From: Novosphingobium sp. PC22D
GTDB taxonomy: Bacteria; Pseudomonadota; Alphaproteobacteria; Sphingomonadales; Sphingomonadaceae
Assembly (NCBI RefSeq): GCF_002556635.1
Contig: NZ_MWMO01000013.1
Location: forward strand, 79,815 to 143,814
Length of the DNA stretch: 64,000 bases
Direction of reading: 5' to 3'
Shown here one piece after another: positions 35,812-44,088 of the stretch. Positions within the stretch are counted from its first letter, which is position 1, and every line of letters begins with the position of its first letter. A program made the translations under genes and the position numbers. Under the pieces are notes generated by a model that saw nothing but the letters and a program-made list of their open reading frames with translations, did not search any database and had not been told where the DNA came from.

Positions 35812-36665
35812 CACCGGGCCCACTTCTTGTCGAAGGCCCAGACGTCCTCGAAGCCGATCAGCGAGCAGAACTCCTTGAAGTCGAACAGCGGCGGCTCGTT
35901 CGGCTCGCCGTTGCCGTCGTCACGCAGTTGCGCGAAGGCCTGCTCGATCGCCTTGGCCGCGACGAGGCTCGAGAGCGAGGGGTAGATCGAGAAGGCGAAA
36001 CCGATGTCCGCGAGGTCCTTGGCCGGAAGCGGGGGCGTGACGCCGCCGTTGGCGATGTTGACCATCACCGGCTTGCCGAAAGTCTCGCAGACCTTGCGCA
36101 TCTCTTCCTCGGTGGTGATGGCCTCGGCGAAGAGGATGTCGGCGCCCGCCTTGTCGTAGGCTTCCAGGCGGCGCAGCGTTTCGTCGAGGCCATAGGTCTG
36201 GTAGGCGTCGGTGCGCGCGATGATCAGCATGGTCTCGCGCGCCTCGACCGCGACCTTGATCTTCTCGACCATGTCTTCGGTCGGCACCACGCGCTTGCCC
36301 GGCGTGTGGCCGCACTTCTTGGGAAATTCCTGGTCCTCGAGCTGGATCGCGCTGATGCCCGCGCCCTCGTAGCCCTTGACGGTGTGATGCACGTTGAGCA
36401 GCCCGCCGAATCCGGTGTCGGCGTCGGCGATCAGCGCGCTCGAGACGGTGCGCTTCACCGTCGCCATGCGGTCGAGCATCTGCGTGTAGGTGACGATGCC
36501 GGCGTCGGGCAGGCCGTAGGCCGAGGCGGTCGTCCAGTAGCCGCTGCCGTAGACGATGTCGAAGCCCGCGCGCTCGGCCATGAGCGCCGCGATCATGTCG
36601 TGCACGCCGGGCACGACGAAGAACTCCCCGCTGGCGAGTTTGTCCTTGAGGCGGGTATCGGTCAT
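35811..36665 (-). CDS. isocitrate lyase / PEP mutase family C-C lyase, copy 2
   Basis: A 284-residue TIM-barrel lyase with the KKCGH loop at 116-120, DADTGFGG and IQLEDQEFP strands. The Cys in this loop separates true lyases from PEP mutases. Directly coupled to LeuD/LeuC-like genes, it closely recalls the pair dimethylmaleate hydratase plus 2,3-dimethylmalate lyase of anaerobic nicotinate breakdown, or methylcitrate-type cleavage. Expected products are a 2-oxo acid and a short carboxylic acid. It shares the family with the 26539 gene but is not a recent duplicate. Confidence 0.86.
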   Translation of the reverse strand: MTDTRLKDKLASGEFFVVPGVHDMIAALMAERAGFDIVYGSGYWTTASAYGLPDAGIVTYTQMLDRMATVKRTVSSALIADADTGFGGLLNVHHTVKGYEGAGISAIQLEDQEFPKKCGHTPGKRVVPTEDMVEKIKVAVEARETMLIIARTDAYQTYGLDETLRRLEAYDKAGADILFAEAITTEEEMRKVCETFGKPVMVNIANGGVTPPLPAKDLADIGFAFSIYPSLSSLVAAKAIEQAFAQLRDDGNGEPNEPPLFDFKEFCSLIGFEDVWAFDKKWAR

Positions 36666-37258
36666 GGCGTGGTCTCGTCCTTGTTCCAGAGCCAGGGACG
36701 CTCGGCCCGCTGGCGATTTTCGAAATGCGCGATGGCCTCGCCGTGGAGGGCGAGCAGCCGGGTCGTCGTGTTCCAGCCTTCGAGCAGCATTTCCCGGTCG
36801 CCGGCCGGGATGGCGAAGGGCACCGCGAGCGTATCGGCGCGGACTTCCTGCGCTTCGAGATCGACGGCGATCTCGCCTCCGGCCGCCGCCGCCGCGTGCA
36901 GTCCGCCGATGTGCCGCGCATCGACCGCGGCGGCGATCACGGCGTTGTTGGCGCAGTTGCCCCGGAAAATCTCGCCGAACGACGGCGCGATCACCGCTCG
37001 CAGCCCCAGCCCGGCCAGGGCCCAGACGGCGTGTTCGCGGCTGGACCCGCAGCCGAAATTGGCGCCCGCGACGAGGATCTGCGGATGGCCCGCCGCCTCG
37101 AACGCGGCGACGATCTCGGGCCGGTCGTGGAAAGCGAAGCGGCCCAGACCCTTCTTCTCGGTATGCAGCAGGTAGCGCGCCGGAAAGATGACATCGGTGT
37201 CGATGTCGTCGAGCGGCAGCGACACGGCCTTGCCGGAGACGGTGCGGACGGCGGTCAC
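36662..37258 (-). CDS. LeuD-like small subunit, copy 2
   Basis: A 198-residue aconitase-swivel subunit with DIDTDVIFPARYL, GANFGCGSSREHAVWAL and APSFGEIFRGNCANNAV. Start is GTG at 37258, overlapping the LeuC-like stop, and its stop overlaps the lyase start (ATGA), so three enzymes are made from one coupled message. The sequence is well diverged from copy 1 at 16904, for example YLLHTEKKGLGRFAF against REMRTVGKKGLGDGLF, suggesting a different substrate. Confidence 0.85.
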   Translation of the reverse strand: MTAVRTVSGKAVSLPLDDIDTDVIFPARYLLHTEKKGLGRFAFHDRPEIVAAFEAAGHPQILVAGANFGCGSSREHAVWALAGLGLRAVIAPSFGEIFRGNCANNAVIAAAVDARHIGGLHAAAAAGGEIAVDLEAQEVRADTLAVPFAIPAGDREMLLEGWNTTTRLLALHGEAIAHFENRQRAERPWLWNKDETTP

Positions 37259-38640
37259 GACACGTGCTCCTTTCGCACGTCGACGATGCGGCCGGCGAGG
37301 GCGGCGGCGCAGACCATCGCCGGGCTCGCCAGGTGGGTGCGCGCGCCGGCGCCCTGTCGGCCCTCGAAGTTGCGGTTCGAGGTGGAAATGCTGCGCTTGC
37401 CTTCGGGCACGCGGTCGCCGTTCATCGCGACGCACAGCGAGCAGCCCGCCTCGTGCCATTCGAAGCCTGCCGCCGTGAACAGCTTGTCGAGGCCTTCCGC
37501 CTCGGCTTGCCGCTTCACCATCGTCGATCCCGGCACCACCATCGCGGTCACGCCCGGCGCCACCGTCCGGCCCCGGATCAGCGCGGCGGCGGCGCGCAGG
37601 TCCTCGATCCGGCTGTTGGTGCAACTGCCGATGAAGGCGTAATCGACCGGCAGCCCGGCGAGCGGCTGTCCGACGTTCAACCCCATGTAGTCCATCGTGT
37701 GCCGCGAGGCCTCGGGCACCGTCTCGTCCACGCCAATCACCTGGTCGGGCGAGGTGCCGTACGTGACTTGCGGCGCCAGCGCGGCGGCATCGATCTCCAC
37801 TTCGCGCTCGAACGCCTCGTCGTCGGAGCGTAGCGTGCGCCAGTGCGCGACGGCCTGGTCCCACGACCTGCCTTGCGGCGCGCGCGGACGGCCGTCGAGA
37901 TAGGCGATGGTGGTGTCGTCGGGCGCGACCAATCCGACGCGCGAACCGGCCTCGATCGCCATGTTGCACAAGGTCATGCGCGCTTCCATGCTCGCGGCGC
38001 GCACCGCCTCGCCCGCGAACTCCAGCGCATAACCGCTGCCGCCCGACGCCCCGATCCGGCCGATCAGCGCGAGGATCATGTCCTTGGTCGTGACATGGGC
38101 GGGCAGGGCGCCCGTGAAGGTGACGCGCATTGTCTTCGCGCGAGTCTGCCACAGGCATTGCGTGGCCATCTGCGTGCCGCACTCGCTCGCGCCGATGCCG
38201 AAGGCGAGCGCGCCGAACGCACCGTGAGTGGCGGTGTGGCTGTCGCCGCAAACGATGGTGATGCCGGGGATCGTGAACCCCTGCTCGGGCGCAATGACGT
38301 GGACGATGCCCTGCCGTTCGTCGGTGAGCGGGATGTACTCGATGCCGAAGGCCCGGCAGTTCGCTTCGAGCAGCGCCACTTGCCGCCGGGCCAGTTCCTC
38401 GCGGATGCCCGCGCCGCGGTCTCGCGTGGGCACGGCGTGGTCGGGCACCGCGAGCTGGGTCTCGGGACGCCGCACCTCGAGATGATTCTCGCGCAGAAGC
38501 TCGAACGATTGCGGCGTGCTCACTTCGTGCAGGATGTGCCGGTCGATGTAGAGCAAGTCGCGGCCCTGCTGGCCGCGTGCGACGACGTGATCGCTCCAGA
38601 GGCGATCGTAGAGGGTCTGCGCGTTCTTAGTGTCGGTCAT
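37255..38640 (-). CDS. LeuC-like large subunit, copy 2
   Basis: A 461-residue [4Fe-4S] hydro-lyase subunit. Cluster cysteines are in FIGSCTNSRIEDL and GCSLCVA; VCGDSHTATHGAFGALAFGIG is the LeuC hallmark (copy 1 has CPDSHTCTQG). It forms a hydratase/isomerase with the LeuD-like protein. Because no leuA or leuB is nearby and an ICL-family lyase follows immediately, catabolic hydration of a substituted maleate is more likely than leucine synthesis. The promoter region is only 64 bp from the end of the next upstream gene, which points the same way. Confidence 0.87.
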   Translation of the reverse strand: MTDTKNAQTLYDRLWSDHVVARGQQGRDLLYIDRHILHEVSTPQSFELLRENHLEVRRPETQLAVPDHAVPTRDRGAGIREELARRQVALLEANCRAFGIEYIPLTDERQGIVHVIAPEQGFTIPGITIVCGDSHTATHGAFGALAFGIGASECGTQMATQCLWQTRAKTMRVTFTGALPAHVTTKDMILALIGRIGASGGSGYALEFAGEAVRAASMEARMTLCNMAIEAGSRVGLVAPDDTTIAYLDGRPRAPQGRSWDQAVAHWRTLRSDDEAFEREVEIDAAALAPQVTYGTSPDQVIGVDETVPEASRHTMDYMGLNVGQPLAGLPVDYAFIGSCTNSRIEDLRAAAALIRGRTVAPGVTAMVVPGSTMVKRQAEAEGLDKLFTAAGFEWHEAGCSLCVAMNGDRVPEGKRSISTSNRNFEGRQGAGARTHLASPAMVCAAALAGRIVDVRKEHVS

Positions 38641-38704
38641 GGTTTCGCCCCGGCTCCTTGCAGCCGGCGTGGCCGAGCGTCGACACCGCAGGGCGCGGTG
38701 CTCG

Positions 38705-40126
38705 CTACATGGATAGTGCGCCGCGCCGGGCTTCGGCGGCGGAGACGCTGCGCGCGAAGCGCGGAACCAGCAGCAGGCTCACCACGAAGAAGGCGAAGGG
38801 CACGATCGAGTAGTTCGCGAGAATGCCGAACAGCGCCTGCGGGTCCTGCGTGACCGGCCCTTCCTTCGAGGCGCGGTAGCCGCTCAGGCTGAGGATCGTG
38901 CCCGCTACCACGGGACCGAGCGCGAAGGCGAGCTTCTCGATCGCCGACCAGAGCCCGGCGAAGCTGCCTTCCATCGTCGTCCCGTGTCCGTCCTCGCCGA
39001 GGTAGACGGTATCGGTGAACAGCGAGGTGACGATGAGGATGAAGCCCACGTTGGCCATCCCGATCAGTCCGCCGCGCACCACGATGAGGATGTCCTTGAG
39101 CGTCGTGACGCCGAGCATGGGCAGCGCGACCTGGGTATTCGCGCCCCAGTCGATCGCCAGCCACGACACGGTGACCGCGCACCAGGCGGCGCATTGCCAG
39201 ACGAACAGCGAGATCTTGCCGATCCGGCGCGAGAGGCGGAACCACACCGGTTGCATGACGATGCCGCACGTCGCCATCGCGAAGATGTACAAGGGCATCA
39301 GTTCGATGCCGTCGACCAGATAGATGAAGACCATGCCGATCACGGTGTACTGGCAGGCGGTCGCGAGCGTCTGGATGAAGTGGATCACGGTGAGTTGGCG
39401 GAACGGGCGGTTGCGCCAGGCGGCGAGGAACTGCCGCTTGAGCGACTGGGGCGCACTGGCGGGGGTCGGCCTCTGCCTGAGTACCGGACGCAGCCCGATC
39501 GCGCTGCCGAGCATGCTGACGAGGCACACCCCCGCGAAGATCGCCGCCATGGCGCTCCAGCCGCGCTGGCCGCCCCCCAGCCAGTAGACCGTCGGCTGCG
39601 CCAGACCGACGCCCAGAATGACGCCGACCGAAGTGAAGACGAGGCGGTAGACAAGCAGCTTGGTGCGCTCGTGCGGATTGCGCGTCAGCGTCGCGGCGAT
39701 CGCGAGATAGGGCACCGAGAAGCCGCTGAAGCCCGTCATCGACAGCAGGAACAGCAGGCTCACCGCGGCGGCGGCGGCGAGCGGCGGCTCGATGTTTGTG
39801 AGCGTGAACAGCGCGAGGAAGCCGACGCAAGTCGAGATCGCGCCCGCGACCAGGAACGGCGTGCGCCCGGTGGTCGGCGCGCGCCGGTCGGACCACGCGC
39901 CCATCAGCGGGTCGCAGAAGATCACCCAGGCCTTGGGCAGCAGGATCACCAGGCCCGCGACCCAGGCCTCAATGCCGAGCACCGTCGTCATGAACACCGG
40001 CAGCAGCGCGGCGGGAATGTCGCGGAACATCTGCGCGCCCGTCATCCCGACGCCGTACCGCAGCATCACGCTGGTCGAGAGGCGGTCGCCGGGAGCGGGT
40101 CCGGCGGGCTCGCTTGCTTGATTCAA
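38705..40126 (-). CDS. GPH-type cation symporter (MFS), copy 2
   Basis: A 473-residue transporter with MTGAQMFRDIPAALLPVFMTTVLGIEAW, PKAWVIFCDPLMGAWSDRRAPTTGRTPF and a late conserved GSFAGLWSAIEKLAFALGPVVAG, nearly the same layout as the protein at 20412. I place the start at a TTG at 40126 because GAGGAG lies eight bases upstream and the length then equals its paralogue; the first downstream ATG would remove about 20 residues. It may be co-transcribed with the LeuC/LeuD/lyase operon. It is divergent from the IclR gene and shares the palindrome at 40255. Confidence 0.82.
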   Translation of the reverse strand: MNQASEPAGPAPGDRLSTSVMLRYGVGMTGAQMFRDIPAALLPVFMTTVLGIEAWVAGLVILLPKAWVIFCDPLMGAWSDRRAPTTGRTPFLVAGAISTCVGFLALFTLTNIEPPLAAAAAVSLLFLLSMTGFSGFSVPYLAIAATLTRNPHERTKLLVYRLVFTSVGVILGVGLAQPTVYWLGGGQRGWSAMAAIFAGVCLVSMLGSAIGLRPVLRQRPTPASAPQSLKRQFLAAWRNRPFRQLTVIHFIQTLATACQYTVIGMVFIYLVDGIELMPLYIFAMATCGIVMQPVWFRLSRRIGKISLFVWQCAAWCAVTVSWLAIDWGANTQVALPMLGVTTLKDILIVVRGGLIGMANVGFILIVTSLFTDTVYLGEDGHGTTMEGSFAGLWSAIEKLAFALGPVVAGTILSLSGYRASKEGPVTQDPQALFGILANYSIVPFAFFVVSLLLVPRFARSVSAAEARRGALSM

Positions 40127-40254
40127 GTTTGGGTCTCCTCGTCGGTCCGAGGGGACCGGCTCATGTGGGCCCGGGGCGTGACGGCATCGTGTCAAACCCG
40201 TTCGCTTGACTGACAAGACACGGCTCTTCGCGACGGACAACGCGAAAACGAACA

Positions 40255-40296
40255 GACTATCCGCCTGGCGGATAGTCCCAAGTCGCCTGTCGGATA
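40255..40296. promoter_or_regulatory. palindromic operator plus direct repeat between transporter and IclR gene
   Basis: A perfect 11-bp inverted repeat with a one-base centre (GACTATCCGCC-T-GGCGGATAGTC, 40255-40277). Its right part is repeated directly: CGCCTGGCGGATA at 40262-40274 and CGCCTGTCGGATA at 40284-40296, 22 bp apart, two helical turns. This is the expected arrangement for two regulator dimers on one face of DNA. The adjacent IclR regulator is the natural candidate. Confidence 0.7.
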
Positions 40297-40359
40297 AACA
40301 CGGACGCCAATGGCAGTTTCGCGAATGGAGGAGCGGAACCAACAACCAGAACGGGGTCT

Positions 40360-41199
40360 GTGGCTAAGATGGAACGAGGCGTACCTATACGAGCCGTGTG
40401 TCGCGCAATCTCTATCCTTCAGGAGATCAACCAGATGGGATCGCTGACCATGATGCAGATATCCAAACGGGGCGGCATCCCGTATCCCACCGCCTGCCGT
40501 ATCGTTCAGACGTTGATTCACGAGGGCCTGATCGAGCAGGAACCGGCGCGCAAGCACTATCGGCCGACCGCGATGGTGCAGTCGCTGTCGCAAGGTTTCC
40601 AGGCTGACAGCCTGCTGGTCGAACGCGGCAAGCGGCACATCCGCCGGCTGACGCAGAAGGTCGGCTGGCCGGTCTCGCTGACCGTTCGGATCGGCACGCA
40701 CATGGTGGTGCGCGATTCGACCCATGCGGAAACCTCGCTGACGTTCGAGCGGTATTACCCGGGCTTCCGGCTGCCGCTGATGGATTGCGCGTCCGGTCGG
40801 GTCTGCCTCGCGCAACTGTCGCCGATGGAACTCGACCAGATGATGAACTGGGTCTCGCTCGTCGGCGCGCCGGAAGAGCAGGACATGACGGCCTACGTTT
40901 CGGTCAACACGCTCAACAAGATCCGCGAGGAAGGCTATGCCGCGATCGGGTGGGGCCAGCACAACCTCACGCCCGGCAAGACATCCTCGATCGCGGTCCC
41001 GATCTTCCGCAACGGCAAGTTCGAGGCGGCGCTGACGCTGATCTACTTTGCTGCGGCGATGAAGCAGGGCGAGGCGGTGACCCGCTATCTCGACGACATG
41101 AAGGAAACGGCCGAAGCGATCACGGAGGACCTCAGCTCGTTCGATACCGTCTTCGAGAGGGGCGAGATGGCCGGCATGGCAAGCATGTCCATCAACTGA
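40360..41199 (+). CDS. IclR-family transcriptional regulator, second copy
   Basis: A 279-residue IclR regulator. The winged helix (AVCRAISILQEIN...LTMMQISKRGGIPYPTACRIVQTLI) and effector domain (LTQKVGWPVSLTVR, STHAETSLTFERY, LTPGKTSSIAVPIF) are close to those of the regulator at 7854. It probably binds the palindrome 83 bp upstream and controls the divergent transporter and the downstream LeuC/LeuD/lyase operon. Start is taken as GTG at 40360; an ATG nine bases later is equally possible. It ends at a double hairpin. Confidence 0.87.
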   Translation: MAKMERGVPIRAVCRAISILQEINQMGSLTMMQISKRGGIPYPTACRIVQTLIHEGLIEQEPARKHYRPTAMVQSLSQGFQADSLLVERGKRHIRRLTQKVGWPVSLTVRIGTHMVVRDSTHAETSLTFERYYPGFRLPLMDCASGRVCLAQLSPMELDQMMNWVSLVGAPEEQDMTAYVSVNTLNKIREEGYAAIGWGQHNLTPGKTSSIAVPIFRNGKFEAALTLIYFAAAMKQGEAVTRYLDDMKETAEAITEDLSSFDTVFERGEMAGMASMSIN

Positions 41200-41208
41200 G
41201 GAACGAAC

Positions 41209-41242
41209 GCCCCGTCGGTGGCGGCCGAGCCGCCGACGGGGC
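41209..41242. terminator. strong hairpin after the IclR gene
   Basis: A 14-bp stem with one G-T pair (GCCCCGTCGGTGGC / GCCGCCGACGGGGC), 6-nt loop, ten bases after the IclR stop. It is followed within 40 bp by a second hairpin. Confidence 0.65.
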
Positions 41243-41281
41243 GCCCGGCGCATCGCGACTCTCGGGAGCCCGGCCCGCCAA

Positions 41282-41337
41282 AAGGGAAGGCCCGCCGCAC
41301 CAACCGTGCGACGGGCCCTTCTTTTTGTCGAGCGGCA
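41282..41337. terminator. rho-independent terminator between convergent IclR and TonB-receptor genes
   Basis: GAAGGCCCGCCGCAC, a 5-nt loop, then GTGCGACGGGCCCTTC with one bulge and one mismatch, followed on the plus strand by TTTTT at 41332-41336. On the minus strand a run of four T follows. A classic bidirectional terminator. Confidence 0.8.
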
Positions 41338-41344
41338 GCCGCGC

Positions 41345-43834
41345 TCAGAACTTGTACTTGGCCTCCAGACCGAAGGTCCTGAGGTCCGGCAGACCCAGCA
41401 GCAGCCGCGAGCTGTAGGTGCTGTAGGCGAAGTTGGGCACCAGCACCGAGCCGTAGTCGATCGAGACCGCGGTCTTGTTGTTGAACAGGTTGTCCACGAA
41501 GGCGCTCACGCTGAAATGATCGCTCTCGATGCCCGCGCGCACCTTGAACAAGTGCAGGTCGGGCGTGCGCACGATGTTGGCGGGACTTGCGTAGACGCCC
41601 GACTTGAAGGTCCAGTCGCCGCGCACGTACCAGTCGCTCGTGTCGGTGAGCGCCGCGGTGTACTGCACGCCCGCGCTGGCCGAGTACTTCGAGGTGTTCT
41701 GGTTCATGTTGCCGGAGAAATCGGTGATCCCGGTCAACTGCGTCACCGTCGCATTGGTGAAGTTGTTGATGTCGCTGTCGTTGATCGAGCCGGCGAAGTT
41801 GATGTCGATCGCGCCCAGGTCCACCGTGCCTTCGAGTTCGACGCCCATCATGTCGACCGAGCCGGTGTTGCCCGAGCCGCGCAGGATTTCGAGGGTGCCG
41901 TTGCCCACGTAGTTGAAGGTGAGCGGATTGATCTGGTTGCGCCACGGCGCGTAGTAAGCCGCGAGCGCGAACGAGAGCCTGCGGTTGAAGAGCTGCCCCT
42001 TCAGGCCGATTTCGTAGTTCGTCACCTTTTCCGGATCGACGGCGATCTTGATGCCGTTGGCGATGGCCGCCTCGCGCTGCTCGTCCGTATAGCTGAGGAA
42101 GGCCGTGTTGAAGGTGCCCGGGTTCACGCCCTTGGAATACGAGGCATAGACCATCATGTCGGGGGTGAGATCGTACTGGACGATCGCACGCGGCAGGAAG
42201 TTCTTGTACGTCTCGCTGACCAGAAGCGATCCGCCCGGGTAGAAGCCTTCGGGAAGCAGCGCGCCGGGACCGAAGCTGATGCCGCCGGGGGCCGCATAGG
42301 CGTAGAGCTTGTCGATCTGGTACCGGCCCTCGACGCTGATCGAAAGCGCCTCGGTCACATCGTAGGTCAGGCCGAAGAAGGCGCCGTAGGTGCGCGAGCG
42401 GGTCTTTCCGCTGGGCCGCGAGAACGTCACCGTTCCGAGGCCCGTGTTGCCGCCGCCGAGGCCGCCCTGGTTGCTGGCCGTGAGGTAGCTGCCGCCGATC
42501 GTACCGCGGAACGGGCCGCCCTTGTCGTAGCTGGCGCGGACTTCCTGCGAGAAGTCCTTGTAGCGGCGCTCGACGTAGAAGGGATAGTCGAAGTACGTGC
42601 GCGCGCCCGGGGGAACCGAGCCGAACGCATTGTTGGGCAGCGCCGTCGAACCGTAGTTGTCGATGTCGGCAAGCTGGCTGTAGAACTCGTTGTTGTAGCC
42701 GGTCAGCGACGAAAGGGTCACGCCGGTGTCGCCGACCTCCCAGTCCGCCACGAAGTGCAGGTGGTAGAAGCGGCGCTTGAGGCCGTAGCCCTGCACGCCG
42801 TCCTCGGGCGAGACGAGGCGGCCGTTCGGGGCCGCGAGGAAGTTCTTGATGAAGGCATCCTCGGTCGTGTTCGACGAGGGCTGATAGTCGTAGTTCGGCC
42901 GCGGCGCGATGCCGCAGAAGTACGGGTTCATGACCGTCGCGCCGCTGGCGCTCAGGCCCGAAAGCGTGCAGTTGCTCTGGCCCGGGATGACGATGTTGCC
43001 GTTGGGATCGGTCACTTCGTAGGCCGAGATCAGCGCCTGGTCCGACGCGCCGTCCTTGTCTTTGGACAGCATGCCGAAGGCCTTGAAGCTCAGGCCGGGC
43101 ACGGGATCGGCGGCGAGCGCCAGGGTGGCGGCGCGGGTTTGCTGGTCACCCAGCGTTTCCGAAGGCGCGAAGCGGTTCTTCCACGAACCGTCCTTCGAAT
43201 AGTGATCGCCGGTGACGCGGAAGCGCAGCCAGTCGCCGACCAGCGGGCCTTCGAGGTCGGCGTGGAGGCGGACATAGTCGCGCGTGCCGATGGTGCCGCC
43301 GATCGAGCCGCCGAATTCGCGGCCCGGGTCCTTGTTCACGACGTTGATCGCGCCCGCGAAGGTGTTGCGCCCGAAGTAGGCGCTTTGCGGACCCTTGAGC
43401 ACTTCGATGCGCTCGGGCGAGCTGATGATCGAGATGGCGCTCGAGGAACTCACCGGCACGCCGTCGATGAATAGCGAGGCGGTCGGGTTGGTGAAGGCCG
43501 AGGGGGTGAAGCCGCGGATGATCAACTGCTGCGCCGAACGGTCGTTGCGGCTGGCGGAGTTGTTGTTGATGTTGATGCTGGGCGTGAAGCTGGCGACGTC
43601 GTTGATCGAGGTGATGCCGCGCTTTTCGATCTCTTCGGCGGTGACGGCGGATACCGCCAGCGGCACGTCGAGGATCGATTCATTGGTCTTGCGCGCGGTG
43701 ACGACGATGGCGCCGGGCGAGGAGAAATCAGGATCGGCGGGGCTCTCCTGCGCCGAAACCGCCTGGGGCAGCGCCATCGTGCAGATGGCGACGCCACCGA
43801 ACAGCGCGGACTTGTAAGACCTGGTTGCAATCAT
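41345..43834 (-). CDS. TonB-dependent outer-membrane receptor
   Basis: An 829-residue receptor. A signal peptide ends near VSAQ (about residue 29); then the plug domain (AIVVTARKTNESILDVPLAVSAVTAEEI, IIRGF, SLFIDGVPV, IEVLKGPQSAYFGRNTFAGAINVV), then a long beta-barrel ending in the outer-membrane signal KYKF. It would bind and import the catabolic substrate or a siderophore; the location inside a catabolic island favours the substrate. The ATG has AGGGGGGA nine bases upstream. Sphingomonads carry many such receptors. It has its own 254-bp upstream region with an inverted pair of operator-like repeats. Confidence 0.92.
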   Translation of the reverse strand: MIATRSYKSALFGGVAICTMALPQAVSAQESPADPDFSSPGAIVVTARKTNESILDVPLAVSAVTAEEIEKRGITSINDVASFTPSININNNSASRNDRSAQQLIIRGFTPSAFTNPTASLFIDGVPVSSSSAISIISSPERIEVLKGPQSAYFGRNTFAGAINVVNKDPGREFGGSIGGTIGTRDYVRLHADLEGPLVGDWLRFRVTGDHYSKDGSWKNRFAPSETLGDQQTRAATLALAADPVPGLSFKAFGMLSKDKDGASDQALISAYEVTDPNGNIVIPGQSNCTLSGLSASGATVMNPYFCGIAPRPNYDYQPSSNTTEDAFIKNFLAAPNGRLVSPEDGVQGYGLKRRFYHLHFVADWEVGDTGVTLSSLTGYNNEFYSQLADIDNYGSTALPNNAFGSVPPGARTYFDYPFYVERRYKDFSQEVRASYDKGGPFRGTIGGSYLTASNQGGLGGGNTGLGTVTFSRPSGKTRSRTYGAFFGLTYDVTEALSISVEGRYQIDKLYAYAAPGGISFGPGALLPEGFYPGGSLLVSETYKNFLPRAIVQYDLTPDMMVYASYSKGVNPGTFNTAFLSYTDEQREAAIANGIKIAVDPEKVTNYEIGLKGQLFNRRLSFALAAYYAPWRNQINPLTFNYVGNGTLEILRGSGNTGSVDMMGVELEGTVDLGAIDINFAGSINDSDINNFTNATVTQLTGITDFSGNMNQNTSKYSASAGVQYTAALTDTSDWYVRGDWTFKSGVYASPANIVRTPDLHLFKVRAGIESDHFSVSAFVDNLFNNKTAVSIDYGSVLVPNFAYSTYSSRLLLGLPDLRTFGLEAKYKF

Positions 43835-43976
43835 ATCCGTTGTCCCCCCTGGGAAAGAGTGTTCTTCTTGGCAAGCGCTCCGTGCGGAACGGTCGGGCCG
43901 TCACCCGGGCGAGCAATTCGCGGCGGGTACGGTTCGGACTTCATTTGACTTCAACGTAGGACAAAACGGCGGCCTG

Positions 43977-44015
43977 TCTGTTCGCCAGTCGCGGTTTGAT
44001 CGACAGTCGAACAGA
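43977..44015. promoter_or_regulatory. inverted pair of 15-bp repeats upstream of the TonB receptor gene
   Basis: TCTGTTCGCCAGTCG at 43977-43991 and, inverted, CGACAGTCGAACAGA at 44001-44015; the arms match in 13 of 15 positions. They lie about 145-180 bp upstream of the receptor start. Likely a regulator binding site; unlike the palindrome at 40255. Confidence 0.55.
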
Positions 44016-44088
44016 TTCGCGAACGGGAAGGTGACTAAAAACCCGTGGGCGGGGCGTTAGGCGGCGTCACTTCCGGCAAGCGGCCAAA

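Noticed and set aside
41306..43474. 722-codon plus-strand open frame opposite the TonB receptor
   Set aside because: The receptor has signal peptide, plug and C-terminal aromatic end; the opposite frame has no recognisable features.
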